Assembly: GCA_015068065.1 (NCBI GenBank)
Contig: SVLE01000009.1
Span: 1-55,003, forward strand
Reading direction: 5' to 3'
DNA: 55,003 nt
Source of the DNA: Oscillospiraceae bacterium
Lineage (GTDB): Bacteria; Bacillota; Clostridia; Oscillospirales; Oscillospiraceae
In this document: in pieces, positions 16,720 to 26,075 of the stretch
Position numbering within the stretch: position 1 is the stretch's first letter
How the letters are laid out: every line of letters starts with the position of its first letter
Made by a program: the position numbers and the translations under genes
Notes under the pieces: model-generated
The model's database searches: none
Told to the model about the DNA's origin: nothing
The model's input: the letters and a program-made list of their open reading frames with translations, nothing else

Positions 16720-17475
16720 ATGCATAAGATAATCATTTCCGGCTGCAATGGACATATGGGCCGCGTGGTAGAAGCTCTGTGCAACGCCGATCCTCAGGTT
16801 GAAGTGGTTGCCGGTTTCGATATTATGGGAAATACCGACCATCCGTTCCCTGTCTATACCTCCCCTGCCCTCTTTGAAGGTCAGGCCGATGCCATAATCG
16901 ACTTCTCCAGCCCCGCCGCTCTGAACGGTCTGCTGGACTTTGCCAAAGTCCGCAAAATCCCTCTGGTTCTGGCTACTACCGGCTACACGCCGGAGCAGGT
17001 AGCGCAGATCGGTGCAGCCGCGCTTGAAGTGCCTCTGTTCCGCTCCGCCAATATGTCTCTGGGTATCAACGTGCTGTTGGAACTGGTGAAGAAAGCCGCC
17101 AGCGTGCTGGGCGACAGCTATGACATCGAAATCGTAGAGCGTCATCATCGCCGCAAGGTGGATGCCCCCAGCGGCACCGCCCTGATGATCGCAGACGCAG
17201 CTGCAGCAAACTGCGGGCACGAGACGGAATATGTCTATGACAGACAGCGCGTCCGTCACCCCCGCGAGAAAAAGGAAATCGGCATCAGTGCCGTGCGTGG
17301 CGGCACGATCGTGGGTGAACACGAAATCATCTTCGCAGGTCACGATGAGGTCATGGAGATCAAGCACACCGCCCTCTCCCGTGACATCTTCGCTTCCGGT
17401 GCCATCGAAGCGGCAAAGTTTATCTCTTCCGTGTCAACTCCCGGTCTTTATGACATGTCTTTTCTGATCAAATAA
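16720..17475 (+). CDS. dapB: 4-hydroxy-tetrahydrodipicolinate reductase
   Basis: NAD(P)H-dependent reduction of the DapA product. The 251-residue protein contains the nucleotide loop SGCNGHMGR (7-15), the LATTGYT segment (84-90), and the catalytic/substrate motif ERHHRRKVDAPSGTA (140-154) with the conserved histidine and lysine. It ends the asd-dapA-dapB operon at a strong hairpin. Confidence 0.98.
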   Translation: MHKIIISGCNGHMGRVVEALCNADPQVEVVAGFDIMGNTDHPFPVYTSPALFEGQADAIIDFSSPAALNGLLDFAKVRKIPLVLATTGYTPEQVAQIGAAALEVPLFRSANMSLGINVLLELVKKAASVLGDSYDIEIVERHHRRKVDAPSGTALMIADAAAANCGHETEYVYDRQRVRHPREKKEIGISAVRGGTIVGEHEIIFAGHDEVMEIKHTALSRDIFASGAIEAAKFISSVSTPGLYDMSFLIK

Positions 17476-17479
17476 GTCA

Positions 17480-17513
17480 AAAACCCACGACTTCAGCTGA
17501 AGCCGTGGGTTTT
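17480..17513. terminator. Bidirectional terminator between dapB and rqcH
   Basis: AAAACCCACG/CGTGGGTTTT plus CTTCAGCTGAAG in the centre form a nearly continuous 14-16-bp stem with one mismatched pair. It serves both convergent genes. Confidence 0.9.
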
Positions 17514-17516
17514 CAC

Positions 17517-19277
17517 TTATTTTACCTTCAACCGCTTGACCAGTTCCTCATCAGGAGTCACCCAGGCGGTCTCATAAGTGGTGTAGACCACCATGCCCGG
17601 CCTTGCTCCGGCGGGCTTTTTCACAAACTTCACCGGTGTATAGTCCACAGGGACTTTGGCACTCTCACGTCCCTGAGAGAACCATGCAGCCAAACAGGCC
17701 GCCTCGTTCAGGCTTTGCAGGTCTGGCTGACCGCCTTCCGTCCACAGGATCACGTGCGAGCCGTGGATCTTCTGGGTGTGGAACCAGATATCGCTCTTGA
17801 ATGCCATTTTTGTGGTCAACAGATCGTTCTGCGCGTTATTTTTGCCCACAGAAATGCGAAGCCCGGCGGTGGAGCGGAACTCCATGGGTTTGGATGTGAC
17901 TTTCTTTTCACGTCCCTTCGCCTTGGACGCTCTACGCACATAACCGGTCTCAACCAGTTCCTGCCGAATCTCCTGCAGGTCGCGTTCTCCTTCTGCCAGA
18001 GCGATACTTTCAAGCACGCTGTTCAGATACTCCAGCTCCTGGCGGCCCTTTTCCAACTGTTGAGTCAGCATCTGTTCTGCAGTCTTTGCCTTATTGTATT
18101 CCTTGTAGTACTTTGCAGCGTTTTGCTGAGGGGTAAGCAAAGGATCAAGGGCAATCTCGATTTCCCCACCCTCCGGGTCATAGAAGTTATATGCCTTCAG
18201 CCGCGCCATGCCCTTGGTCATGGCATGCAGATTGGAGGTGATGATATCCCCTTTCTGCCGCAGCAACTCACGGTCTCGGGTAGCTTCCAGTTCCTGCTCC
18301 TGCAGTCCAATTTTACGGGCAGTGCGGTCTCTGGCGTTGGTAACCGTTCGGATCATATCCTGTCCCTGCTGCCGCACACGCTCCATGGTCTCCCGTGTGG
18401 CATAGAAGCCGTCCAGCAGTTGGGCGAAGGAATCCGCATCGCACACCTGTGCTGCCCCACCATACTGCCCCACAGGCATAAATGTGAAGTCAGCAGGTTT
18501 GTTCTCTCTTTTTATAACAGTTGGTGTGAAGTTGTTATTCCTTACGCGTTCCATCAGCCGTTCCAGTTCGTCAAGCAAACGGGCACGACCCTGTTCTCCC
18601 ATCTGATGCAGACGGATATCCGTGCTCCCCCCGGCCCGGAACGCCAGTTCCCGACACACAAGAGGCGAAAGACCACCAAAGCTGTCCAGCAGCCATTTAT
18701 CTGCTTGACTTTCCTCCGGAGCACGCTGCAGTTCCTGTTCCAACTCTTCCCGGCTCATCTGTGCCGGGTCCAGTTTATCCTGCACGGGAGGCAGGCGGTA
18801 GAACAGTCCGGGCAGCACCTGACGCTTGACGGACATATCACTGTCCACTCGGCGCAGACAGTCAACGATCCGCCCCTCCCCATCCAGCAGAATCAGGTTG
18901 GAGTGGCGGCCCATGGCCTCCAGCACCAACTGACGCTCCACGCGGTCACCCAGTTCATCCATAGCTTCCATCACGATTCTGAGCACACGTTCCATGGGCG
19001 GCTGTTCGATGCCAAGGATCCGCGCTCCGGTCAGGTGCTTGCGCAGCAGCATACAGAACATGGGTGGCTTGTCCGGATTTTCCCGAGAGAGTTCGGTCAG
19101 CTGTGCTCTTGGGTGACTGGGATTCGCGGACAAAAACAGCTTGCAGTTTTCTGCCCCGCGGACGGCCAGAACCACCTCATCCCGTCCGGGCTGATGAATT
19201 TTATCGATTCTGCCGCCCACAACAGCCAGACGGATCTCGTTGGCCACTGCGGTTAGGCAGATTGCATCCAGAGGCAT
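17517..19277 (-). CDS. rqcH: NFACT family ribosome quality-control protein RqcH
   Basis: RqcH binds obstructed 50S-peptidyl-tRNA complexes and adds C-terminal alanine tails for degradation. The 586 residues show the NFACT-N domain (MPLDAICLTAVANEIRLAVV, about 1-170), helix-hairpin and long coiled-coil middle (about 230-420), and the NFACT-R domain with DIWFHTQKIHGSHVIL (about 490-505). The same family was once called fibronectin-binding protein. Full length; the ATG is one base after the mrnC stop (TAAG ATG), so translation is probably coupled. Confidence 0.93.
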   Translation of the reverse strand: MPLDAICLTAVANEIRLAVVGGRIDKIHQPGRDEVVLAVRGAENCKLFLSANPSHPRAQLTELSRENPDKPPMFCMLLRKHLTGARILGIEQPPMERVLRIVMEAMDELGDRVERQLVLEAMGRHSNLILLDGEGRIVDCLRRVDSDMSVKRQVLPGLFYRLPPVQDKLDPAQMSREELEQELQRAPEESQADKWLLDSFGGLSPLVCRELAFRAGGSTDIRLHQMGEQGRARLLDELERLMERVRNNNFTPTVIKRENKPADFTFMPVGQYGGAAQVCDADSFAQLLDGFYATRETMERVRQQGQDMIRTVTNARDRTARKIGLQEQELEATRDRELLRQKGDIITSNLHAMTKGMARLKAYNFYDPEGGEIEIALDPLLTPQQNAAKYYKEYNKAKTAEQMLTQQLEKGRQELEYLNSVLESIALAEGERDLQEIRQELVETGYVRRASKAKGREKKVTSKPMEFRSTAGLRISVGKNNAQNDLLTTKMAFKSDIWFHTQKIHGSHVILWTEGGQPDLQSLNEAACLAAWFSQGRESAKVPVDYTPVKFVKKPAGARPGMVVYTTYETAWVTPDEELVKRLKVK

Positions 19278-19278
19278 C

Positions 19279-19686
19279 TTATTCCTCTCCCTCCATCATG
19301 GTTGCGAACAACTCATTGATGCGCCCGGTGCGACCCTGAAGCCACAGCCAGCCGAAAAGCGCCTCCACCGCCGTGGCCGTCTGATATTGCCCCCGGCTGG
19401 CCGCCTTTGGAATGCTGTGTGGAGCGGCATTGCGCCCACGGCGAAACACATCCGCTTCCTCCAGTGTCAGCACAGGCAGAATTTTTTCCGCCATCTGCGC
19501 CTGTGCCGGTGCGGCCACAAAACGTACGGTCTGCCTGTGCAAATCCTTGATTTTTGCCGTTCCGTGGGTACAGACCCAGGAGCGCACAAGCACCTCAAAC
19601 ACAGAATCGCCTAAATGAGCAAGTCCCAGAGAGCTGACATTCATCAGATCGTCCCGAGGCATATTTATCTGAAAATAATCGGGCAT
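19279..19686 (-). CDS. mrnC: Mini-ribonuclease III
   Basis: A 135-residue RNase III catalytic domain without the dsRNA-binding domain; in Bacillus it matures 23S rRNA ends. The N-terminal catalytic helix motif is LGLAHLGDSVFEVLVR (about 20-35), with the second acidic site EALFGWLW near 113-120. The start at 19686 follows GGAGGGCG; the longer in-frame upstream region overlaps a terminator and is not homologous. Coupled to rqcH. Confidence 0.93.
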   Translation of the reverse strand: MPDYFQINMPRDDLMNVSSLGLAHLGDSVFEVLVRSWVCTHGTAKIKDLHRQTVRFVAAPAQAQMAEKILPVLTLEEADVFRRGRNAAPHSIPKAASRGQYQTATAVEALFGWLWLQGRTGRINELFATMMEGEE

Positions 19687-19753
19687 AGAAGCGCCCTCCG
19701 TTCTGTTTTCTTCGCTCCATATCTTACCACAATTCTGCTCGCAGCACAACCAA

Positions 19754-19784
19754 AAAGCGCAGCCGGAACATCCGGCTGCGCTTT
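19754..19784 (-). terminator. Terminator after the coat-protein genes
   Basis: A 14-bp perfect stem AAAGCGCAGCCGGA/TCCGGCTGCGCTTT with a 3-base loop, immediately downstream of the minus-strand stop at 19787 and followed on that strand by TTTTTGG. Confidence 0.9.
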
Positions 19785-19786
19785 GC

Positions 19787-20041
19787 TCACTTGGGCTGCT
19801 GGTTGGTGTACTTCTGATACGCCTGACTGATCTTGCTTTCGGGCGCCTGCTCGGGGTTATACCAGCCTCTGGCATGCGCGGTCTGAAACAGCTGGGTCTG
19901 TGCATCATGCCCCTGAGCCAGCAGTTTAATAAACTGGTCCCGCAGGGTTATATTGACACATTCCGAGGCAAAATTGTCGTAATTGGACGCCATTTTTTTC
20001 TCGCTGCTGAGAAAATCAGCTAATTTCTCCTGATCGGTCAT
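19787..20041 (-). CDS. CotF-like spore coat protein
   Basis: An 84-residue helical protein of the coat-F family (PF07875-like). It is Gln/Asn/Ala-rich, with a helical bundle pattern SSEKKMASNYDNFASEC, followed by LRDQFIKLLAQGHDAQTQLF and ending GWYNPEQAPESKISQAYQKY. The GWY(N/P)P pattern is typical of CotF-like proteins, thought to be assembled in the coat or deposited in the spore. Together with the adjacent 61-residue gene it forms the usual pair. Confidence 0.8.
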   Translation of the reverse strand: MTDQEKLADFLSSEKKMASNYDNFASECVNITLRDQFIKLLAQGHDAQTQLFQTAHARGWYNPEQAPESKISQAYQKYTNQQPK

Positions 20042-20059
20042 ATGATTTCCCCCTTTTCC

Positions 20060-20245
20060 TTAGTCCAGATAGCCCAACAGGGTACCGTAGTTCTGCTTGT
20101 GCTGATTTGCCAGATTGGTGTAGCAGGTCTTCAGCTGCTCGTCCTCGGTCTCCTGTGCGGCGGCCAGATACTTGCAGTGCAAAACCTTTTCCATGTCCAT
20201 CTGATCGGAAATACCCATAAGCTCCTTGGTGGTGAGTACTGCCAT
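20060..20245 (-). CDS. Small CotF-associated spore coat protein
   Basis: A 61-residue helical protein, LTTKELMGISDQMDMEKVLHC, resembling the short partners of CotF-like proteins (ferritin-like helical half). The start at 20245 has a near-perfect AAAGGAGG site; seven upstream in-frame codons lack one. It precedes the 84-residue coat gene by 18 bases and is surely cotranscribed with it. Spore-specific expression is expected from the family but no sporulation promoter was recognised. Confidence 0.7.
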   Translation of the reverse strand: MAVLTTKELMGISDQMDMEKVLHCKYLAAAQETEDEQLKTCYTNLANQHKQNYGTLLGYLD

Positions 20246-20262
20246 TGTGGTTCCTCCTTTGT

Positions 20263-20826
20263 TCAAGATGTACCACTATTTTCCCCGCCATTACGACCAT
20301 TATGCGGCAGAATCGGATTTCCCTTCCGATCAAAACGAAATACTGCACAGCGCCTGCCCTCTACTGTACAAATCTCAGCCAGACAGAACAGGGGTATTAA
20401 CGGAAAAGGCCATCTAGGATCAAACCCAGCCGCCAGAGAAAAGCCATCCTCCTGCCGATTCAGGAGCATTTTCCTGCTCTCCAGAGCCTCCCTCAACACC
20501 ACATCCCCAACCATCCGCTCCGGATGCATTTCCTGCTTCCAAAGGGACTCCCGCTCAAATGAAAAGGAAAGAACTCGCTCTGCTCCCGTAAGCGGCCAAC
20601 AGCCACAGCGCTCCAGTTGGCTTTTTGATATCCTGCGCACCAATTCCGGTCCGCTCTGCCCAGGACACAGAGTACCCAACAGCATTTTTCCACGTGAACC
20701 GCATACATATATTTTGTTCAATCCACGGCCATCGTCTGCATGAAGCACCTCAAAATGCACCAGCTGTCCATCCTCAAGAAACCTCAGTCTTCCGCCACCA
20801 TTTAATCGTAATTGCGACCACTCCAC
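20263..20826 (-). CDS. Unknown protein, 187 residues
   Basis: Not recognised. A soluble, mainly beta-rich protein with regularly spaced turns (RLNGGGRLRFLEDGQLVHFE) and two cysteine-containing stretches (LERCGCWPL; CLAEICTVEG). The likely start is GTG at 20826 after AGAGGTGG; a TTG six codons upstream is possible. It ends 18 bases before the coat-gene ribosome site and runs in the same direction, so it may belong to the same transcript. Comparable domains sometimes read out as small 'DUF' proteins of Oscillospiraceae; no function can be given. Confidence 0.65.
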   Translation of the reverse strand: MEWSQLRLNGGGRLRFLEDGQLVHFEVLHADDGRGLNKIYVCGSRGKMLLGTLCPGQSGPELVRRISKSQLERCGCWPLTGAERVLSFSFERESLWKQEMHPERMVGDVVLREALESRKMLLNRQEDGFSLAAGFDPRWPFPLIPLFCLAEICTVEGRRCAVFRFDRKGNPILPHNGRNGGENSGTS

Positions 20827-20877
20827 AGCCCTCCCACCTCTCAAAATAGCTTATGCGCAATTTCTTGATTTTAGTTG

Positions 20878-20906
20878 TTGACAAAGATACTTTAATGCGT
20901 TAAAAT
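20878..20906 (+). promoter_or_regulatory. Promoter of the T-box/leuA transcript
   Basis: Consensus TTGACA (20878-20883), 17-base spacer, TAAAAT (20901-20906). Start of transcription is expected near 20912, just before the T-box leader. Confidence 0.85.
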
Positions 20907-20911
20907 ACGTT

Positions 20912-21187
20912 CAATATCAAAGGCGTTGATGGGAATAAAGACAGGTGCTCCCCTCTGCAGAGAGCCGGCGGTTGGTGCAAGCCGGTGTGCGGCCACCTGT
21001 GCATAACTGGTCCCTGAGCCGTCCGCCCGAACCATGTGCAGTAGAGCGGAACGTTTGGCCCCGTTATCGGCCGCAGCCTTGTTAGAGGCTTATGAGGACT
21101 GTTTCGGAAACGGACAGTCGAAGCAGGGTGGTACCGCGTGTATATCACGCCCCTGACCTTATATTCTAAGGTCAAGGGCTTTTTTTA
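20912..21187 (+). promoter_or_regulatory. T-box riboswitch, probable leucine tRNA sensor
   Basis: The T-box proper, AGGGTGGTACCGCG, lies at 21125-21138. A terminator (21149-21187, stem about GCCC-TGACCTTA with TTTTTTT) follows. Upstream are the Stem I features GAGAGCCGG...GGTTGGTGCAAGCCGG (20961-20985) and the GAACG...CCCCGTTATC Stem III (about 21039-21067). Pairing GGGA (20931) with TCCC (21011) and ACAGGTG (20941) with CACCTGT (20994) leaves a specifier loop whose 3' strand reads GCATAACTGG; CTG at 21007-21009 fits the specifier position, i.e. leucine. The UGGU bulge matches an A discriminator, as in tRNA-Leu. Uncharged tRNA would permit readthrough into leuA. Confidence 0.92.
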
Positions 21188-21218
21188 TTGCTCTTGATCG
21201 ATCCTGAGGAGGAACATT

Positions 21219-22916
21219 ATGAAGCCCGGATTTGAAAAGTATATCCCCTTTACACCACAAAAGATCATTGGCCGTACATGGCCGGACAAAGTTATCGGGA
21301 AAGCCCCCGTGTGGTGCTCTGTTGACCTGCGCGACGGCAACCAGGCGCTGGTTGATCCTATGAATCTGCAGGAGAAGCTGGAGTATTTCCACACTCTGGT
21401 GGAGATCGGCATTAAGGAGATCGAGATCGGTTTTCCCTCCGCCAGTGAGACGGAGTATGAAATTTGCCGTGAGCTGATCGAGGGCGGCCATATTCCTGAT
21501 GATGTAACCATTCAAGTTCTGGTGCAGGCCCGTGAGCACCTGATCAAAAAGACTTTTGAGGCCATCAAGGGTGCCAAGAACGTGATTCTCCACTTCTATA
21601 ACTCCACCTCTACCCTGCAGCGCAAGGTGGTCTTTCACATGGAGACGGAGGGTATCACCAAAATCGCCACCGATGCCGCCGACCTCATTTATGAGATGTC
21701 CCGTCCTCTGATTGCAGAGGGTATGAATCTGCGTTTTGAGTACTCCCCTGAGTCCTTTATGGGCACAGAGATGGACTACGCCGTGGAGATTTGTCAGGCG
21801 GTCATTGAGCACCTGCACGCCACCCCGGAAAACAAGGTCATTCTGAACCTGCCCACCACGGTGGAAAACTGCATGCCCAACCAGTTTGCAGATATGCTGG
21901 AATACTTTTGCAAAAAGCTGCCCGACCGCAAGAGTGCCATCATCTCCCTGCACCCCCACAACGACCGTGGCTGCGGCGTGGCCACCGCGGAGCTTGGCCT
22001 GCTGGCAGGTGCCGAACGCGTGGAAGCCACCCTGTTCGGTAATGGCGAGCGTACCGGCAACGTGGACATCGTCACTCTGGCCATGAACATGTTTACCCAG
22101 GGCGTAGACCCGGAGCTGAACTTCTCCAACATCAACAAAATCAAGGAGATGTTTGAGCGGTGCACCAAAATGCCCGTGGGCGACCGCCAGCCTTATGCGG
22201 GCAAGCTGGTCTTTACCGCCTTCTCCGGCAGCCATCAGGACGCCATCAACAAGGGTACTCAGTACATGAAGGAATCCGGTACCGAGTATTGGGAGATCCC
22301 CTACCTGCCCATTGATCCGGCGGACGTGGGCCGCGAGTACGAGCCTGTGATTCGCATCAATTCCCAGTCCGGCAAGGGCGGCGCGGCCTATATCATGGAG
22401 CACAATTTCGGCTTCGACCTGCCCAAGACCATGCATCCGGAGTTTGGTTCCATTGTCCAGAAAGAGACCGATCTGGTGGGCAAGGAAATTGCCCCCGAGC
22501 GTATCCGCGAGCTGTTCGACAAGGAGTACATCGACGCCAAAGAACCCTACAAGCTGCTTAAGCACGCTTTCCAGGAGTCCATCGACGAGCAGGGCCACTC
22601 CCACGTCACCTTCTGGGGTACGCTTCAGCATACGGACACCATCTTCAAGGTCTCCGGCGAAGGCAATGGCCCCATCGACGCGTTCTTCAACGCCATCAAG
22701 GATGAAAAAATGTCTCACTTTACCTTCCTGGACTACGCCTCTCACGCCATCACCGACGGCTCCGACTCTCAGGGTGTTGCCTACATTCTGCTGGAGGATC
22801 AGCGCACCGGCAAGAAGTACTGGGGCGTGGGCCTGTCCCACAACATCAACCTGGCTCCCCTGCGCGGCATTCTGTCCGCCATTAACCGGGCATGGATCGA
22901 CCGCCATCAGCAGTAA
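21219..22916 (+). CDS. leuA: 2-isopropylmalate synthase
   Basis: Condenses 2-ketoisovalerate with acetyl-CoA; first step of leucine synthesis. The 565 residues start with the long N-terminal segment KIIGRTWPDKVIGKAPVWCSVDLRDGNQAL (motif SVDLRDGNQ with the metal aspartate), include LHPHNDRGCGVA (metal histidines) and GNGERTGNVDIV, and end in a C-terminal regulatory domain (about 430-560) that binds leucine in this family. It belongs to the LeuA type 2 subgroup. Ribosome site AGGAGG lies at the end of the T-box leader. No other leu genes are in the window. Confidence 0.96.
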   Translation: MKPGFEKYIPFTPQKIIGRTWPDKVIGKAPVWCSVDLRDGNQALVDPMNLQEKLEYFHTLVEIGIKEIEIGFPSASETEYEICRELIEGGHIPDDVTIQVLVQAREHLIKKTFEAIKGAKNVILHFYNSTSTLQRKVVFHMETEGITKIATDAADLIYEMSRPLIAEGMNLRFEYSPESFMGTEMDYAVEICQAVIEHLHATPENKVILNLPTTVENCMPNQFADMLEYFCKKLPDRKSAIISLHPHNDRGCGVATAELGLLAGAERVEATLFGNGERTGNVDIVTLAMNMFTQGVDPELNFSNINKIKEMFERCTKMPVGDRQPYAGKLVFTAFSGSHQDAINKGTQYMKESGTEYWEIPYLPIDPADVGREYEPVIRINSQSGKGGAAYIMEHNFGFDLPKTMHPEFGSIVQKETDLVGKEIAPERIRELFDKEYIDAKEPYKLLKHAFQESIDEQGHSHVTFWGTLQHTDTIFKVSGEGNGPIDAFFNAIKDEKMSHFTFLDYASHAITDGSDSQGVAYILLEDQRTGKKYWGVGLSHNINLAPLRGILSAINRAWIDRHQQ

Positions 22917-22922
22917 AACGAC

Positions 22923-22958
22923 AAAAAACACGCGTTCCAAGCGGAACGCGTGTTTTTT
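22923..22958. terminator. Bidirectional terminator between leuA and the GDH-like gene
   Basis: A 16-bp perfect stem (AAAAAACACGCGTTCC/GGAACGCGTGTTTTTT) with a 4-base loop and T-runs on both strands. Confidence 0.95.
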
Positions 22959-22967
22959 GTTCTTATA

Positions 22968-24314
22968 TTAGAGGCCCTGTGCCATCATAGCCTGAGCGAT
23001 ACGCTTGAAGGAAGCGATATCATTGCCGGCGATCAGGTCATAGCCAAGACCGTACTGCTCCGCAGCAGCGGCGGAGGCATCGTAGATGGAACTCATAATG
23101 GCCTGCAGGCGTTGATCCACCTCTTTGCGGGTCCAGCTGTAGCGGATGGAGTTCTGGGCCATCTCCAAAGCGGAAACCACCACGCCGCCGGAACCGGCAG
23201 CCTTTGCGCCCGCGGTGAGGATCTTGGGGCTCATGCGCAGCAGCTTGAGGGCTTCCGCAGTAGCAGGCATATTGGCCGCCTCCACATAATAGCCAGCTCC
23301 GTTGGCGATGATACACACGGCATCCTCCACGTCGATCTCATTCTGGGTGGCGCAGGGCATGACCACATCCGCAGCTACCTCCCAAGGCTTTTTACCGGGG
23401 TGGAATTCCACACCGAACTTCTCAGCGTAGGGCTGCACCTTGTCTGCGCCGCCCTGACGCATTTCCACCATGAAGTCAAACTTCTCCTGAGTGGTGATGC
23501 CATCAGGATCGTAGATATAGCCGTCGGGACCGGACAGGGTGACCACCTTGCCGCCCAGCTCCGCAACCTTGCGGCACACGCCCCAGGACATGTTACCAAA
23601 GCCGGAGACAGCAATGCGCTTGCCCTGCATGCTCTCGCCCTGATGCTCCAGCATGCGGTTCAGGAAGTACACAGCACCAAAGCCGGCGGCCTCCTGACGG
23701 ATCTTACTGCCACCGTAGGTCAGGCCCTTACCGGTCAGAGCACTGCTCTCCGCACGGCCGGTCAGCTTCTTGTACGCACCGTACAGATAGCCGATCTCAC
23801 GGGAGCTGACGCCGATATCACCGGCGGGCACGTCGGTGTCTGCACCGATGTAGCGGTACATGGAGTTCATAAAGCTCTGGCAGAAACGCATGATCTCCCG
23901 GTCGCTCTTCCCTCTGGGATCAAAGTCCGCGCCGCCGCCCGCGCCGCCGATGGGCAGGCCGGTCAAAGCGTTCTTGTAGGTCTGCTCAAAGCCAAGGAAC
24001 TTAACCACGGAGGCGTTGACAGTGGGATGGAAGCGCAGACCGCCCTTATAGGGGCCGATGGCGCTGTTGAACTGGACACGGTAACCGTGGTTGGTGTGTG
24101 CCACACCATTGTCATCCACCCAGGGTACCAGGAAAGAGAACATACGCTCCGGCTCCACCATGCGGGTGAGCAGGTCCATCTTCTCGTAGCGGGGGTCGTC
24201 CACAGCAGGCTCGATCATCTCAAGCCATGCCTGAACGGACTGGAGATACTCCGTCTCATTCGGGTACTGATTTTTCAGATTATCCAGTACCCGCTCAACA
24301 TACTTGTTGTTCAT
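22968..24314 (-). CDS. Glutamate dehydrogenase paralogue lacking catalytic lysine
   Basis: A 448-residue protein colinear with hexameric glutamate dehydrogenase: substrate domain (about 1-200), Rossmann domain (SGFGN at 237-241), C-terminal return. Canonical glutamate dehydrogenase has K89, K113, K125, D165, N373 and S380 (Clostridium symbiosum numbering). Here K90, K114, D166 and S381 are kept, but the catalytic lysine (in GGGKGGSDF) is G126 within GGAGGGADF, and the substrate-site asparagine is G374 (KAAGSGG instead of KAANAGG). The dinucleotide region also differs (GFGNM, and EAANMP for EGANMP). It probably cannot catalyse the normal deamination; a structural, regulatory or altered-substrate role is inferred. 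It lies 13 bases downstream of a canonical gdhA and is probably cotranscribed. Confidence 0.9.
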   Translation of the reverse strand: MNNKYVERVLDNLKNQYPNETEYLQSVQAWLEMIEPAVDDPRYEKMDLLTRMVEPERMFSFLVPWVDDNGVAHTNHGYRVQFNSAIGPYKGGLRFHPTVNASVVKFLGFEQTYKNALTGLPIGGAGGGADFDPRGKSDREIMRFCQSFMNSMYRYIGADTDVPAGDIGVSSREIGYLYGAYKKLTGRAESSALTGKGLTYGGSKIRQEAAGFGAVYFLNRMLEHQGESMQGKRIAVSGFGNMSWGVCRKVAELGGKVVTLSGPDGYIYDPDGITTQEKFDFMVEMRQGGADKVQPYAEKFGVEFHPGKKPWEVAADVVMPCATQNEIDVEDAVCIIANGAGYYVEAANMPATAEALKLLRMSPKILTAGAKAAGSGGVVVSALEMAQNSIRYSWTRKEVDQRLQAIMSSIYDASAAAAEQYGLGYDLIAGNDIASFKRIAQAMMAQGL

Positions 24315-24327
24315 GGGAACCCCTCCC

Positions 24328-26038
<1,711 letters not shown>

Positions 26039-26068
26039 GAAATCCCCCGCCGGAAGGCGGGGGATTTC
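26039..26068 (-). terminator. Terminator after gltX
   Basis: A 13-bp stem (GAAATCCCCCGCC/GGCGGGGGATTTC) with loop GGAA, directly past the minus-strand stop at 26076. The downstream minus strand is T-rich only in part, but the very GC-rich stem is typical. Confidence 0.85.
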
Positions 26069-26075
26069 GAAATGC

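Noticed and set aside
20016-20348. Extra minus-strand frame overlapping the small coat gene
   Set aside because: It overlaps three better-supported genes in another frame and has no ribosome site.
21159-22940. Minus-strand 593-residue frame over leuA
   Set aside because: It is antisense to leuA and crosses the T-box terminator; composition typical of an antisense shadow.
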